Origin: Parapedobacter koreensis
GTDB lineage: Bacteria > Bacteroidota > Bacteroidia > Sphingobacteriales > Sphingobacteriaceae
Assembly (NCBI RefSeq): GCF_900109365.1
Contig: NZ_FNZR01000009.1
Location: 186,001-250,000, forward strand
Direction of reading: 5' to 3'
Length of the DNA stretch: 64,000 nucleotides
Position numbers and translations under genes: made by a program
The notes under the pieces: generated by a model
The model's input: only the letters and a program-made list of their open reading frames with translations
Told to the model about the DNA's origin: nothing
Database searches by the model: none
Shown: piece after piece, positions 36,844 through 45,224 of the stretch
Numbering within the stretch: the stretch's first letter is position 1
How the letters are laid out: each line of letters opens with the position of its first letter

Positions 36844-37917
36844 TTATTGAGGCACTAATTGATACAGCAATGTCGTGGCATATACTCCTGAGCGGGCATT
36901 TAACAGCCGCTCATCATTACCTGCCGTCCGGTAAGTAATGTTAAAGAATTGCGGTCCTTCACGTTTGTCAGCTGTCGTAAACAGTGGTTGATAATTATTT
37001 GACAGGGCAATCTCCTCATAATTGCCATTCGGCACCGAAGTACTGCCGGGCTGAAGCCGGACGTAGATTACCGAAACCGGCATCGTAGCCTGCCCGTCTG
37101 AAACGGCGGTCATTGCCGACGCTATGGCCTTCACAGTGATGGTATACCCTGTATTGGCATTGATTTTAAGCGCATCTATATAGGTCGCTGTGACTCCCTC
37201 AACATAGTTATTTATGTTACCAAATTCCAGGCGGCTGTCGTGCGCATCCCCAAGTATTTCGATACTATAAGCTGGTTCTGCAGGTGGGGTACCCGAAAGG
37301 GACTGGTTTACCTGGATACTGTACTGCACATCTTGATACCCCAAAACCACCCCTTTATGGTCATACAGCGTGAAGGTCACCGGCACGGTGTACACGATAA
37401 TCTGATACGGCATCCGGTTTTTGAATTGATCAAGATAAGTTCCGCCAACGACCTGCATGCTAAAATAAAGATGAAACTGCATGCTTCCACCATACTGGCT
37501 TTGGTAAGCAATTGGCGCTTTGGATTTGGGAATAATTATCGTCTCACCGATGGCATTAAATGGGATAAAGGACGTACTGACACCGATTTCGGCCAATGTA
37601 GGCGGATTGCCGTCATCGTGTGTAAACCGGAAACGGATTCGATCCGCGGGGAAGGGCAACCCCGACATATTTTCACCGGACATCGGCCGGATAGGGCCAT
37701 TTATACGCGCGCTAATAGACCAATTTTCCTCGTTGATCTGCTGGCCGGCATATTGGATGTGAAATTGATGGCTTCCTTCCGGTGTCATATAGCCCGAGTA
37801 CTCCGTAATATTGAAATAACCGCCACTGTATACATTGAACCGCAATTGAGCATTTGCGGTATTCGCCGACTGAAAAAACACCATCAGCACCATCCAGACT
37901 AATGGACTAAATTTCAT
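36844..37917 (-). CDS. Secreted fibre subunit or adhesin of the chaperone-usher-like operon
   Basis: From the ATG at 37917 the product is 357 residues; the open frame also allows 37938. The signal peptide is clear (MKFSPLVWMVLMVFFQSANT, cut near ANAQ). The mature part is all-beta by appearance. It has two portions: residues about 25-225 with many aromatic positions, and a C-terminal pilin-like part (YSIEILGDAHDSRLEFGNIN onward) ending GVYATTLLYQLVPQ. The final strand resembles the donor strand of chaperone-usher subunits. A two-domain secreted subunit is the usual design of a tip adhesin. The start overlaps the chaperone gene by 11 nt. The ligand is unknown. Confidence 0.6.
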   Translation of the reverse strand: MKFSPLVWMVLMVFFQSANTANAQLRFNVYSGGYFNITEYSGYMTPEGSHQFHIQYAGQQINEENWSISARINGPIRPMSGENMSGLPFPADRIRFRFTHDDGNPPTLAEIGVSTSFIPFNAIGETIIIPKSKAPIAYQSQYGGSMQFHLYFSMQVVGGTYLDQFKNRMPYQIIVYTVPVTFTLYDHKGVVLGYQDVQYSIQVNQSLSGTPPAEPAYSIEILGDAHDSRLEFGNINNYVEGVTATYIDALKINANTGYTITVKAIASAMTAVSDGQATMPVSVIYVRLQPGSTSVPNGNYEEIALSNNYQPLFTTADKREGPQFFNITYRTAGNDERLLNARSGVYATTLLYQLVPQ

Positions 37918-38716
37918 GGGAAAATTCAAGCTCTGCAATTTTTACCGTGTTTGCATCACCATAATTGATGATAGCCGTCGCGATGTAATGCCCCACTTCC
38001 AAATCGGCAGGCAACTCCAAATAGTGTTGCCGTTTGTCTCCCGGCATCGAATAAAACAGCACATCTGGCAATATCCGCTTAGTTCCCGTAGATTGGTTAA
38101 GCAACTCCAGACTAATTCGACCGTCTCCCCAAACATCTCCAATATTATCAAAATGCAGTACCAGACTGGCCGCTTCTTTCTTCTCATACCTGAAATTGGT
38201 GATCTCCAGCACCGGGTTATATTTGCCCGGCTGTCGTTGATATAATTTGATACCTGTCCGCACCGCTATCCGGATATTCGCACCTTCGTGGTCAACCCCT
38301 TCCCGCGGATTGAGTTGGGTCACATACAGGACAGCCGTATGCACTGGTACGGCGACATCTTGATTAGCCGCAGGCACAGTCATTTGTACATCGATTTCTT
38401 TGCTTTCACCGGGTGCCAAAGAAAAATATGCTTCCGGTACGGTAAGCCACGCTGCGCAGGATGTCGGTAGCTTGCCCGGTTCATACATCACATTATTGCC
38501 ATAGGAATCGTATTCCCAATCTTCAAATGTCACAGCCAGATCCAATGTGTAGTCCTTGCTGGGATTTGCCACCAGCACTTTTTCCGTTTGGCTTTGCCCT
38601 GGTCCGATGACATAATAAACGCGTGGCGGACTGATAGAAATCCCTGTTTGACCTTCAGCCAACAGGTACCATGAGTTTGTAGTAAAAATGAGTATAAGAT
38701 ACCGTATTTTGTTCAT
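37907..38716 (-). CDS. PapD-like periplasmic chaperone
   Basis: 269 residues. A signal peptide ends near LLAEGQ. The first Ig-like domain (about 24-140) has the pattern of pilus chaperones: ISISPPRVYYVIGPGQSQTE at the start, VLVANPSKDYTLDLAV, WLTVPEAYFSLAPGESKEID, then VPVHTAVLYVTQLNP. A second beta domain (about 165-269) has LVLHFDNIGDVWGDGRISLE and HYIATAIINYGD. Its genetic place between a pilin-like gene and the adhesin/usher genes supports a role in folding subunits in the periplasm. It is longer than PapD (about 215 mature residues). Confidence 0.65.
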   Translation of the reverse strand: MNKIRYLILIFTTNSWYLLAEGQTGISISPPRVYYVIGPGQSQTEKVLVANPSKDYTLDLAVTFEDWEYDSYGNNVMYEPGKLPTSCAAWLTVPEAYFSLAPGESKEIDVQMTVPAANQDVAVPVHTAVLYVTQLNPREGVDHEGANIRIAVRTGIKLYQRQPGKYNPVLEITNFRYEKKEAASLVLHFDNIGDVWGDGRISLELLNQSTGTKRILPDVLFYSMPGDKRQHYLELPADLEVGHYIATAIINYGDANTVKIAELEFSHEI

Positions 38717-38800
38717 AGCACATCATGTTTTTCAGGTAGCAAAGGGGTTGCATCCTTGATCAGATACAACCCCAAAGATTCTCAGATATCTCAGCAGGCA

Positions 38801-39433
38801 CTATTCGCTGACTATTGTATATACAACGTTTACTGTGTATTTTGTTTGTTGCCCGTTGAATAATTTGTTCATATATGCGTTATCCCCAGCGGCTTTGTAC
38901 TCTACGTCATAGGCCTTATCCACAACATTTGCATTTTCACTGTGATGAAACAATTCAGCGCCATTTGTTCCGCCATTGATATCATTGATTTTCCGTGAAT
39001 ATGCATAGACACCGGATTGGGCTAAGCCTGTTATCGTGACCGTACTACCGTCAATCGTATTTTGGTTGCCATTCTCACCAAGCAAATTTGGCGTTGACGA
39101 TTTAACAAAGAGCTTGTATCCTCCGCCGATATTTGTGACATGCAGATGGCCACCGGTCGTCGTATAACTTACACCATTTTCGTAGTCGTTTGCCGTTTCG
39201 TATACCAAATTGATTTGGTCATGGCTCACTGTCAATGTTCTTACCGGTTTCAATATTACATTCAATGCAACTTGAGCGGGGCTACCATCACCTACTGGGC
39301 CTATCTGGTTGCCTGATGCACCTGTTGTCTGTGCATCCGCTGTGCTGACGAGCAGGCCTGCTGCCACCAACATTGTACTTATTAATACCGTTCTTCCTTT
39401 CTTTTTAATTACGCTTTCCATTTTAATTAACAT
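38801..39433 (-). CDS. Pilin-like major subunit candidate
   Basis: I start it at the ATG at 39433, which has AAGGA seven bases upstream; the product is 210 residues. The longer frame to 39505 would include a promoter-like element (39483-39490). The signal peptide ends near STADAQ. The mature part has ALNVILKPVRTLTV, a central segment HLHVTNIGGGYKLFVKSSTP and the end KYTVNVVYTIVSE, a strand-like tail with tyrosines like those of chaperone-usher subunits. It is the first gene of the operon with chaperone, adhesin and usher-like genes. Position, size and fold pattern suggest a fibre subunit; no named family is recognised. Confidence 0.6.
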   Translation of the reverse strand: MLIKMESVIKKKGRTVLISTMLVAAGLLVSTADAQTTGASGNQIGPVGDGSPAQVALNVILKPVRTLTVSHDQINLVYETANDYENGVSYTTTGGHLHVTNIGGGYKLFVKSSTPNLLGENGNQNTIDGSTVTITGLAQSGVYAYSRKINDINGGTNGAELFHHSENANVVDKAYDVEYKAAGDNAYMNKLFNGQQTKYTVNVVYTIVSE

Positions 39434-39482
39434 TTTTTTATCCTTCAAACTATTGTTATTTCTTACTATGAAATTAACAATA

Positions 39483-39490
39483 CAAAGGTA
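39483..39490 (-). promoter_or_regulatory. Putative -7 element of the pilin-chaperone-usher-like operon
   Basis: TACCTTTG on the minus strand (39490-39483) matches TAnnTTTG and lies about 50 nt before the chosen start at 39433. A TTTG is present at 39520-39517, but the 26-nt spacing is too long, so an activator such as the adjoining AraC protein may be needed. Confidence 0.5.
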
Positions 39491-39576
39491 GGAGTGTCGT
39501 ACCATCTAAAAAATATCAAAAAGCGCACTTAAAATATATGTTGCGACATTTATGTAGGAAAAATCCGACAACGGCG

Positions 39577-40407
39577 TCAGTAGTGGCTCAGTTTTCGAAA
39601 CTCCGTGGGCCTCATGCCTTCATGATTGAGGAAAAACGTACTGAAATTTTGTTCTCCGCTGAAGCCGAGTTGCAGGCTTATTTCCTTGACGGTTAATGGA
39701 GAATGGATAAGCTGCCATTTGGCCTCACGCATGACATGTGCAATTATCAAGTCCTTCGCTCCCATACCGATTACATGTTCAACGGCATGGTGCAGCCGAC
39801 GTTCAGTGATGTTCATTTTATCAGCATAGAAGTGAACCGATTTTTCGGCAGTAAAATGTTTGGAAATAAGCAATTTATATTGTGTTACCAGAAAATTATC
39901 CTGTCCTTCCTTAAAATCAACGATGTTAATGGATTTAAAATACATAGAACCCAATATCAAAATCTGTTCTACCAAATTGTGGGCAAGATCTTTTCGCAGT
40001 CCGGCAAAGTTGTTTCGTGCGGCGTACAAAAGAAAAACAATAACCTTACTATACTGCAATCCTTCCTCCGGTAGTTCACCGTAATAAGCCTGATCGAAAT
40101 CATGGAATAGATGCAAATGCTGGAGAAAAAAAGTATCCCGTTGTGACCGATTATAGAACTTTTCTGAAAACAGGAGCACATAAGTTCCTATAGTCAATCG
40201 CTTGTCAAAACAGGAAAGCCGGTCGGGCCCAACATATAATAAGGTATGTGGTGGCAAATCGATTTCTTTTCCACCAACGTGGTGTTTAGCACCCCCAGGG
40301 CCTGAAAGAATGACCATATAAATATTTTGCCGTGATGGCTCATACATGGTAGGAAGATGTTGATATAATTTTTCTACTTGATAGATTCCAAAGTCAATTT
40401 CTGCCAT
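39577..40407 (-). CDS. AraC-family transcriptional regulator
   Basis: From the ATG at 40407 (MAEIDFGIYQVEKL) it is 276 residues. The N-terminal half looks like a cupin-type sensor (HVGGKEIDLPPHTLLYVGPD). The C-terminal 100 residues carry two helix-turn-helix motifs (FYADKMNITERRLHHAVEHV and VKEISLQLGFSGEQNFSTFF, then GMRPTEFRKL). It lies directly upstream of the pilin-like gene on the same strand, 143 nt from it, and is a good candidate for its regulator. Confidence 0.9.
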   Translation of the reverse strand: MAEIDFGIYQVEKLYQHLPTMYEPSRQNIYMVILSGPGGAKHHVGGKEIDLPPHTLLYVGPDRLSCFDKRLTIGTYVLLFSEKFYNRSQRDTFFLQHLHLFHDFDQAYYGELPEEGLQYSKVIVFLLYAARNNFAGLRKDLAHNLVEQILILGSMYFKSINIVDFKEGQDNFLVTQYKLLISKHFTAEKSVHFYADKMNITERRLHHAVEHVIGMGAKDLIIAHVMREAKWQLIHSPLTVKEISLQLGFSGEQNFSTFFLNHEGMRPTEFRKLSHY

Positions 40408-40504
40408 ATTGTTTGATCGTTTGTTAACGTCAAGGCAAAATAAATGCCATAGTACCAACGACCACATCGATGATGTACAATGAGGGGCTCTTATAGACTT
40501 ATGG

Positions 40505-40867
40505 TTATTTCACTTGAATACTATATAAATATAAGGGGCGTGGCGAGATTGTTCGTCTTCTCGTCAGGATCTTGCTGCTTTCCAGATTGGAATAAGGCAT
40601 ATAAGATGGGGGATCAAGCTTAGTCATTGTGATTTCAAACACGGAGGTACCAAAGACCTGAATCAGTTCCCTTCGATCATCCTCCTTCTTTGAACCGTCA
40701 GTAAGCAACGGGCTATCAGCTGACTTACCACCGATATAAATCATCTGGACTGGCTTTAATACGATACTTACACCCACTTTGCCATCTCTCCGCTGCGCAA
40801 AACAGTTGAAACTTGGGCATAATAAGTATGCGGCATACAGCATGCACAGCCAAATATATCTTTTCAT
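40505..40867 (-). CDS. Small secreted protein sharing a motif with the pilin-like subunit
   Basis: From the ATG at 40867 (MKRYIWLCMLYAAYLLCPSF) it is 120 residues; the longer frame runs into nuoA. The signal peptide ends near NCFAQ. The mature start VGVSIVLKPVQMIYIG resembles VALNVILKPVRTLTVS of the pilin-like protein at 38801, at the same distance from the signal peptide. It ends PLYLYSIQVK, again a tyrosine-rich final strand. It may be a minor or terminating subunit, or a truncated paralogue. It lies upstream of the AraC gene on the same strand. Confidence 0.5.
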   Translation of the reverse strand: MKRYIWLCMLYAAYLLCPSFNCFAQRRDGKVGVSIVLKPVQMIYIGGKSADSPLLTDGSKKEDDRRELIQVFGTSVFEITMTKLDPPSYMPYSNLESSKILTRRRTISPRPLYLYSIQVK

Positions 40868-40956
40868 ACCGAGGTTAGTTAGTGACTGCAATTTAGAGAA
40901 AAAATGGAGATGATGTAGACTATCCGAGAAATTAATAATTTCGTTATCTTTGAGCC

Positions 40957-41580
40957 ATGGATGTGTCCGACTACTGGCGTGATAACCCGGCACAAATAAC
41001 CGAATTTGGCAAAATACTCCTTATCGGAGTAATGGGTATCCTATTGGTGCTATTTACCTTATTGCTGGGTAAGCTCATTTCTCCCAAAAAACCGACTCCC
41101 GAAAAGCTGAGCACTTATGAATGCGGTGAAGAAGCTGTGGGTAGCTCATGGATACCATTCAATTCCCGATTTTATGTGATTGCATTGGTGTTTTTACTGT
41201 TTGATGTGGAGCTGGTGTTCATCTTTCCATGGGCAACGATTTTTGGCCGCCCTGAATTAATAGGCGCCGATGCACGCTGGGGTTGGTTTACCTTAGCGGA
41301 AATGGCCGTCTTTGTGGGCATCTTGATTATCGGATTGGTATATGTATGGCGAAAAGGCGACCTCGAATGGGTGAAACCACGTACTGTGCTGCCTCGGGTC
41401 AATGTCAACATTCCCCAATCGGCATACGATAGACTCAATCGCGAATCTTATCGTGTACGACCATTCGAGATGGCACCCCAAACAGCTGACAAGCACAGCG
41501 GCTCGGAGATAAGCACCGAGGTAAAGAAACCTGCTTTCAAACCTTTATTTAGAAAACCTGGGGCGACCCCATCATCATGA
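40957..41580 (+). CDS. nuoA: NADH-quinone oxidoreductase subunit A with long C-terminal tail
   Basis: 207 residues. The first 145 match NuoA: three membrane helices, [20 protein letters not shown] and [17 protein letters not shown]. The rest (about 146-207) is a polar, proline- and lysine-rich tail (for example [13 protein letters not shown]) not found in the roughly 120-147-residue NuoA proteins I know. NuoA is a membrane subunit of complex I. The stop overlaps the nuoB start by 4 nt. Confidence 0.96.
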   Translation: MDVSDYWRDNPAQITEFGKILLIGVMGILLVLFTLLLGKLISPKKPTPEKLSTYECGEEAVGSSWIPFNSRFYVIALVFLLFDVELVFIFPWATIFGRPELIGADARWGWFTLAEMAVFVGILIIGLVYVWRKGDLEWVKPRTVLPRVNVNIPQSAYDRLNRESYRVRPFEMAPQTADKHSGSEISTEVKKPAFKPLFRKPGATPSS

Positions 41581-42080
41581 GTATCAACAAACAACTGGAA
41601 CGTAATGGCGTAGTCGTTGCCAAACTGGACGATCTGCTCAACTGGGCACGGCTGTCGTCTATGTGGCCAATGAGTTTCGGTATTGCCTGCTGTGCCATTG
41701 AAATGATGGGTGCCATGGCCGCGACCTATGATTTGGATCGCTTTGGTGTGTTTCCCCGGCCTTCGCCCCGGCAATCGGATGTCATGATTATTGCCGGTAC
41801 GGTCACCTTCAAGATGGCCGACCGCATACGGCGATTGTATGAACAAATGCCTGATCCGAAGTACGTCATCTCAATGGGCTCATGTGCCAACTGTGGCGGC
41901 CCTTATTGGCAGCACGGCTACCACGTCGTCAAAGGAGTCGATCGCATCATCCCCGTGGATATTTACGTGCAGGGTTGTCCGCCCCGGCCTGAGGCGCTTA
42001 TCGGAGCTTTCCTGGAATTACAGAAAAAGATAGCGGATGAACATATCGTAGCCGACAAATTACAATCGGCACAAGCATAA
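41577..42080 (+). CDS. nuoB: NADH-quinone oxidoreductase subunit B
   Basis: 167 residues. The four ligands of cluster N2 are visible: Cys38 and Cys39 ([12 protein letters not shown]), Cys103 ([12 protein letters not shown]) and Cys134 ([10 protein letters not shown]). NuoB passes electrons to quinone. Its start overlaps nuoA. The genes that normally follow (nuoC, nuoD) are absent here and purK comes next after 26 nt. Confidence 0.98.
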   Translation: MSINKQLERNGVVVAKLDDLLNWARLSSMWPMSFGIACCAIEMMGAMAATYDLDRFGVFPRPSPRQSDVMIIAGTVTFKMADRIRRLYEQMPDPKYVISMGSCANCGGPYWQHGYHVVKGVDRIIPVDIYVQGCPPRPEALIGAFLELQKKIADEHIVADKLQSAQA

Positions 42081-42106
42081 CCTTTAGCAATTATTCGACC
42101 TTGTTT

Positions 42107-43249
42107 ATGGCAAAAGATTTTTATGGCGAACTACAATTAGGTATCCTTGGCGGCGGGCAACTGGGCCGCATGCTTATTCAAGAAGCCATCAATTTCAATG
42201 TAAACATCCATATTCTCGACCCCGACAAGAATGCACCATGTCGTAACCTTTGCAACCGTTTTGTCCATGGTGCATTAGATGATTTTGATACGGTATATGC
42301 CTTTGGTAAGGGCCTTGACATGGTGACCATCGAGATCGAAAAAGTCAACGTCGATGCACTCGAAAAGCTGGAAGAGGAAGGAGTGACGGTATATCCACAG
42401 TCACGCATCATCCGGCTCATCCAAGATAAAGGGTTGCAGAAACAGTTTTTCAAGCAAAACAACATCCCTACCGCCCCTTTCCAGCTGATCTCAAACAAGG
42501 AAAACTTGGCAAACACTGCTATCCCACTACCTTATATCCAAAAGCTGCGTAAGGATGGCTACGATGGCCGCGGTGTAAAAAAAATCATCAGCGAAGCGGA
42601 CATCGAAACAGCCTTTGAAGCCCCTAGTCTCATCGAGCAATGGATCGATTTTGAAAAGGAATTGGCTGTTATCGTATCGCGCAATGACGATGGCGATGTG
42701 GCTACTTTTCCTTGCGTGGAAATGGAATTCAATCCGGAGGCCAACTTGGTGGAATTTCTTATCTCCCCGTCTTCGCTACCCTTCGAGATCCAGCAACGGG
42801 CAGAGCTATTGGCCAAGAAGATAGCCGAAGACCTACAAATCGTGGGACTGCTGGCCGTAGAACTATTTCTCACCAAAGATGGCCAGCTCTTGGTAAACGA
42901 GCTCGCTCCACGGCCCCATAACAGCGGGCATCAAAGCATTGAAGGCAACTTTACATCACAGTTTGCACAGCACCTGCGCGCCATTTTTAACCTTCCTCCG
43001 GGTGATACCGCCGCACGCAGCAACGCCGTAATGGTCAACCTGCTGGGCGAAGCGGGCCACGAAGGACTGGCCCGTTATGAAGGCATCGAAGAAATTTTAG
43101 CTCTGGAAGGTGTATATTTGCACCTGTATGGCAAGAAATTCACCAAACCTTTTCGCAAGATGGGTCATGTATGCGTGGTCAATGAAGATCGCGAGATGGC
43201 CATCAACACGGCAAGAAAGGTGCAACAGACCATTAAAGTGATTACGTGA
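42107..43249 (+). CDS. purK: 5-(carboxyamino)imidazole ribonucleotide synthase
   Basis: The ATG at 42107 gives 380 residues (a TTG at 42101 opens the frame). PurK landmarks: LGILGGGQLGRMLIQEAINF, KLRKDGYDGRGVKKI, FEKELAVIVSRNDDGDV and LLVNELAPRPHNSGH. It carboxylates AIR with ATP and bicarbonate in purine synthesis. The purE start codon overlaps its stop (TGATG at 43247-43251). Confidence 0.97.
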   Translation: MAKDFYGELQLGILGGGQLGRMLIQEAINFNVNIHILDPDKNAPCRNLCNRFVHGALDDFDTVYAFGKGLDMVTIEIEKVNVDALEKLEEEGVTVYPQSRIIRLIQDKGLQKQFFKQNNIPTAPFQLISNKENLANTAIPLPYIQKLRKDGYDGRGVKKIISEADIETAFEAPSLIEQWIDFEKELAVIVSRNDDGDVATFPCVEMEFNPEANLVEFLISPSSLPFEIQQRAELLAKKIAEDLQIVGLLAVELFLTKDGQLLVNELAPRPHNSGHQSIEGNFTSQFAQHLRAIFNLPPGDTAARSNAVMVNLLGEAGHEGLARYEGIEEILALEGVYLHLYGKKFTKPFRKMGHVCVVNEDREMAINTARKVQQTIKVIT

Positions 43250-43761
43250 TGACAATGAAATCAACTATGCCCGAAGTAGGTATTATCATGGGCAGTAAAT
43301 CGGATTTGCCCGTGATGATAGACGCAGTGGAAGTATTAAAACTACTGGGGGCCCATGCAGAGGTGACCATCGTATCGGCACACCGCACACCCGACCGCAT
43401 GTTTGACTATGCCAAAAGCGCCGCATCGCGGGGTCTGAAGGTCATTATTGCTGGCGCTGGTGGCGCTGCCCACCTGCCGGGCATGGTAGCTTCCATTACG
43501 CACCTTCCTGTCATCGGTGTGCCCGTGAAGTCGTCAAACTCTATTGATGGCTGGGATTCGGTGCTATCCATCCTGCAGATGCCTAACGGTATCCCTGTGG
43601 CCACCGTGGCCCTTAACGCAGCCAAGAATGCCGGCATCCTTGCTGCTCAGATTTTAGCGGTGTCTGACAAGCAAATCGCACAAAACTTACTTAATTTCAA
43701 GGCTGACCTCGCTAAGAAAGTAGAGGAAAGCGCAAAGGAAGTGGAAGAAGGTGGGCATTAA
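43249..43761 (+). CDS. purE: N5-CAIR mutase
   Basis: I use the ATG at 43249, which overlaps the purK stop; the product is 170 residues. PurE features are VGIIMGSKSDLPVM, TIVSAHRTPDRMFDYAKSA, IIAGAGGAAHLPGMVASIT and GWDSVLSILQMPNGIPVATV. It moves the carboxyl group of N5-CAIR to give CAIR. It ends 32 nt before the convergent Gfo/Idh/MocA gene. Confidence 0.97.
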   Translation: MTMKSTMPEVGIIMGSKSDLPVMIDAVEVLKLLGAHAEVTIVSAHRTPDRMFDYAKSAASRGLKVIIAGAGGAAHLPGMVASITHLPVIGVPVKSSNSIDGWDSVLSILQMPNGIPVATVALNAAKNAGILAAQILAVSDKQIAQNLLNFKADLAKKVEESAKEVEEGGH

Positions 43762-43793
43762 CTCCCACCACTGTTCCGCGTTTCCAAACAGCA

Positions 43794-45095
43794 TTATACC
43801 TTCGGGATTTTATATCCATTATGGTACTCCGCCGCCAATAGTTTATTTGCTGAATCGCTGCTGAATCGCCCCTTTTGTGCGTCCCAATAAACTTTTTCGC
43901 CGGTACGGTAAGCGATATTGCCCATCTGCGAAAAAATAGCGATATGCGCACCAGCAGTAATCGGCGCATTTAAAGCCTCCAGTTTCCGCGAACGGACGAC
44001 GTCTATAAAATTGGCGGTATGCTTCTCCAATCCGTTGTCCTGGCTCTTTTGTAGGGATACAGGCTCCATCCGATCCCCTTCTGGGATAACCTCCCATCCA
44101 CTCCTATCTACGACAAGGGTACCATAGTTGCCGATAAATGCCGTACCGTGGTTGCGCCCGTAAGGGCCGCCGTCTATACCATTGGCGTGTTCCCATTGTA
44201 CCGTAAAATCGTCAAACTCATAGACGGTGGTGAGTGTATCCGGCGTTTCGGCAGCATCATCCGGATAGGCAAATTTCCCTCCTGTAGCCATGATGGATTT
44301 CGGTGTCGTAGCTTTCATGCCGATCAACGCAAAGTCAAGCATGTGCACCCCCCAGTCGGTCATCAATCCGCCTGCGTAATCCCAAAACCACCGAAATTCA
44401 AAATGAAACCGATTGGGATTGAATGGCCGCTGCCTTGCCGGTCCCAGCCAACGCGTGTAATCGACTCCCTCGGGCGCGGGGCCATCAGGTTTCACTGGGA
44501 TGCTCTTCATCCAGCCTTGATATGCCCAAGCCTTCACCAAGCGGATTTTGCCGAGTTTGCCCGAGTGCACAAAATCCATTGCGTCTCTGAAATGCTGCTG
44601 ACTGCGCTGCCATTGTCCTACCTGTACAGCCCGACCATATTTCTGAGCAGCAGCTACCATCGCATTGCACTCTGCAATGGAATTGCCCAGCGGCTTCTCC
44701 ACATACACATCTTTTCCTGCCGCACAAGCATCCACAAGATGCAAGCAGTGCCAGTGGTCTGGCGTACCGATGATGACGGCATCGACATTCGGATCGGCCA
44801 ATAGATCTTCATGCTTGGCATACAATTTAGGCGTGATGCTACGGGCTTTCAACTCCTCGGCCCGTTTATTCAGCACATTAGCATCGACATCACAAAGCGC
44901 GACACATTGCACCCCAGGCACTTTCAGCATGGCATTGAGATTGGCCCACCCCATGCCGTTCGTACCAATCAGCCCTACCCGCACAGCTTGCTGGTGGCTT
45001 CCGATGGAAAATGTACGCGGAAGAGCCGATGCCGCTCCAACCGCGGCTGCCAACGTTGTCATTGTACCCAAAAACTTTCTTCTGCTGGTATTCAT
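43794..45095 (-). CDS. Tat-exported Gfo/Idh/MocA-family oxidoreductase
   Basis: 433 residues. A Tat signal (SRRKFLGTMTTLAAAVGAAS) is followed by a Rossmann domain (VRVGLIGTNGMGWANLNAM, ALCDVD) and the family EKP motif in VYVEKPLGNSIAEC. The C-terminal part has the LDFALIGMKATTPKSIMATG type of sheet seen in secreted Bacteroidota members. Such enzymes oxidise or reduce sugars with tightly bound NAD(P); some act in 3-keto-glycoside pathways. It has its own promoter overlapping the terminator of the SusC/SusD operon just upstream and is probably functionally linked with that locus. Confidence 0.94.
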   Translation of the reverse strand: MNTSRRKFLGTMTTLAAAVGAASALPRTFSIGSHQQAVRVGLIGTNGMGWANLNAMLKVPGVQCVALCDVDANVLNKRAEELKARSITPKLYAKHEDLLADPNVDAVIIGTPDHWHCLHLVDACAAGKDVYVEKPLGNSIAECNAMVAAAQKYGRAVQVGQWQRSQQHFRDAMDFVHSGKLGKIRLVKAWAYQGWMKSIPVKPDGPAPEGVDYTRWLGPARQRPFNPNRFHFEFRWFWDYAGGLMTDWGVHMLDFALIGMKATTPKSIMATGGKFAYPDDAAETPDTLTTVYEFDDFTVQWEHANGIDGGPYGRNHGTAFIGNYGTLVVDRSGWEVIPEGDRMEPVSLQKSQDNGLEKHTANFIDVVRSRKLEALNAPITAGAHIAIFSQMGNIAYRTGEKVYWDAQKGRFSSDSANKLLAAEYHNGYKIPKV

Positions 45096-45165
45096 AATTC
45101 AATAGTCAATTGGTGATTTTTAGGGGCCAAGATAATAAATTTTCACATTATTCTGTGCAGGTACA

Positions 45166-45195
45166 CAAAGATATAAAACGGCAGTGCGTTTCAAA
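45166..45195 (-). promoter_or_regulatory. Promoter of the Gfo/Idh/MocA gene
   Basis: On the minus strand TTTG (45195-45192), an 18-nt spacer and TATCTTTG (45173-45166) give both elements of the Bacteroidota promoter. The ATG at 45095 is about 70 nt downstream. The -33 box lies inside the terminator hairpin of the preceding susD gene. Confidence 0.7.
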
Positions 45196-45217
45196 CCAAA
45201 GCCTGAAACGCACTGCC
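45180..45217 (-). terminator. Terminator of the SusC/SusD operon
   Basis: GGCAGTGCGTTTCA (45180-45193) and TGAAACGCACTGCC (45204-45217) form a perfect 14-bp stem with a 10-nt loop. On the minus strand it comes 7 nt after the susD stop and is followed by GTTTTATATC. Confidence 0.85.
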
Positions 45218-45224
45218 ATAGCGT

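Noticed and set aside
39434-39505. Longer N-terminus for the pilin-like protein
   Set aside because: It would place the promoter-like TACCTTTG inside the coding region and precede the signal peptide with 24 unrelated residues; the ATG at 39433 has an AAGGA at good spacing.
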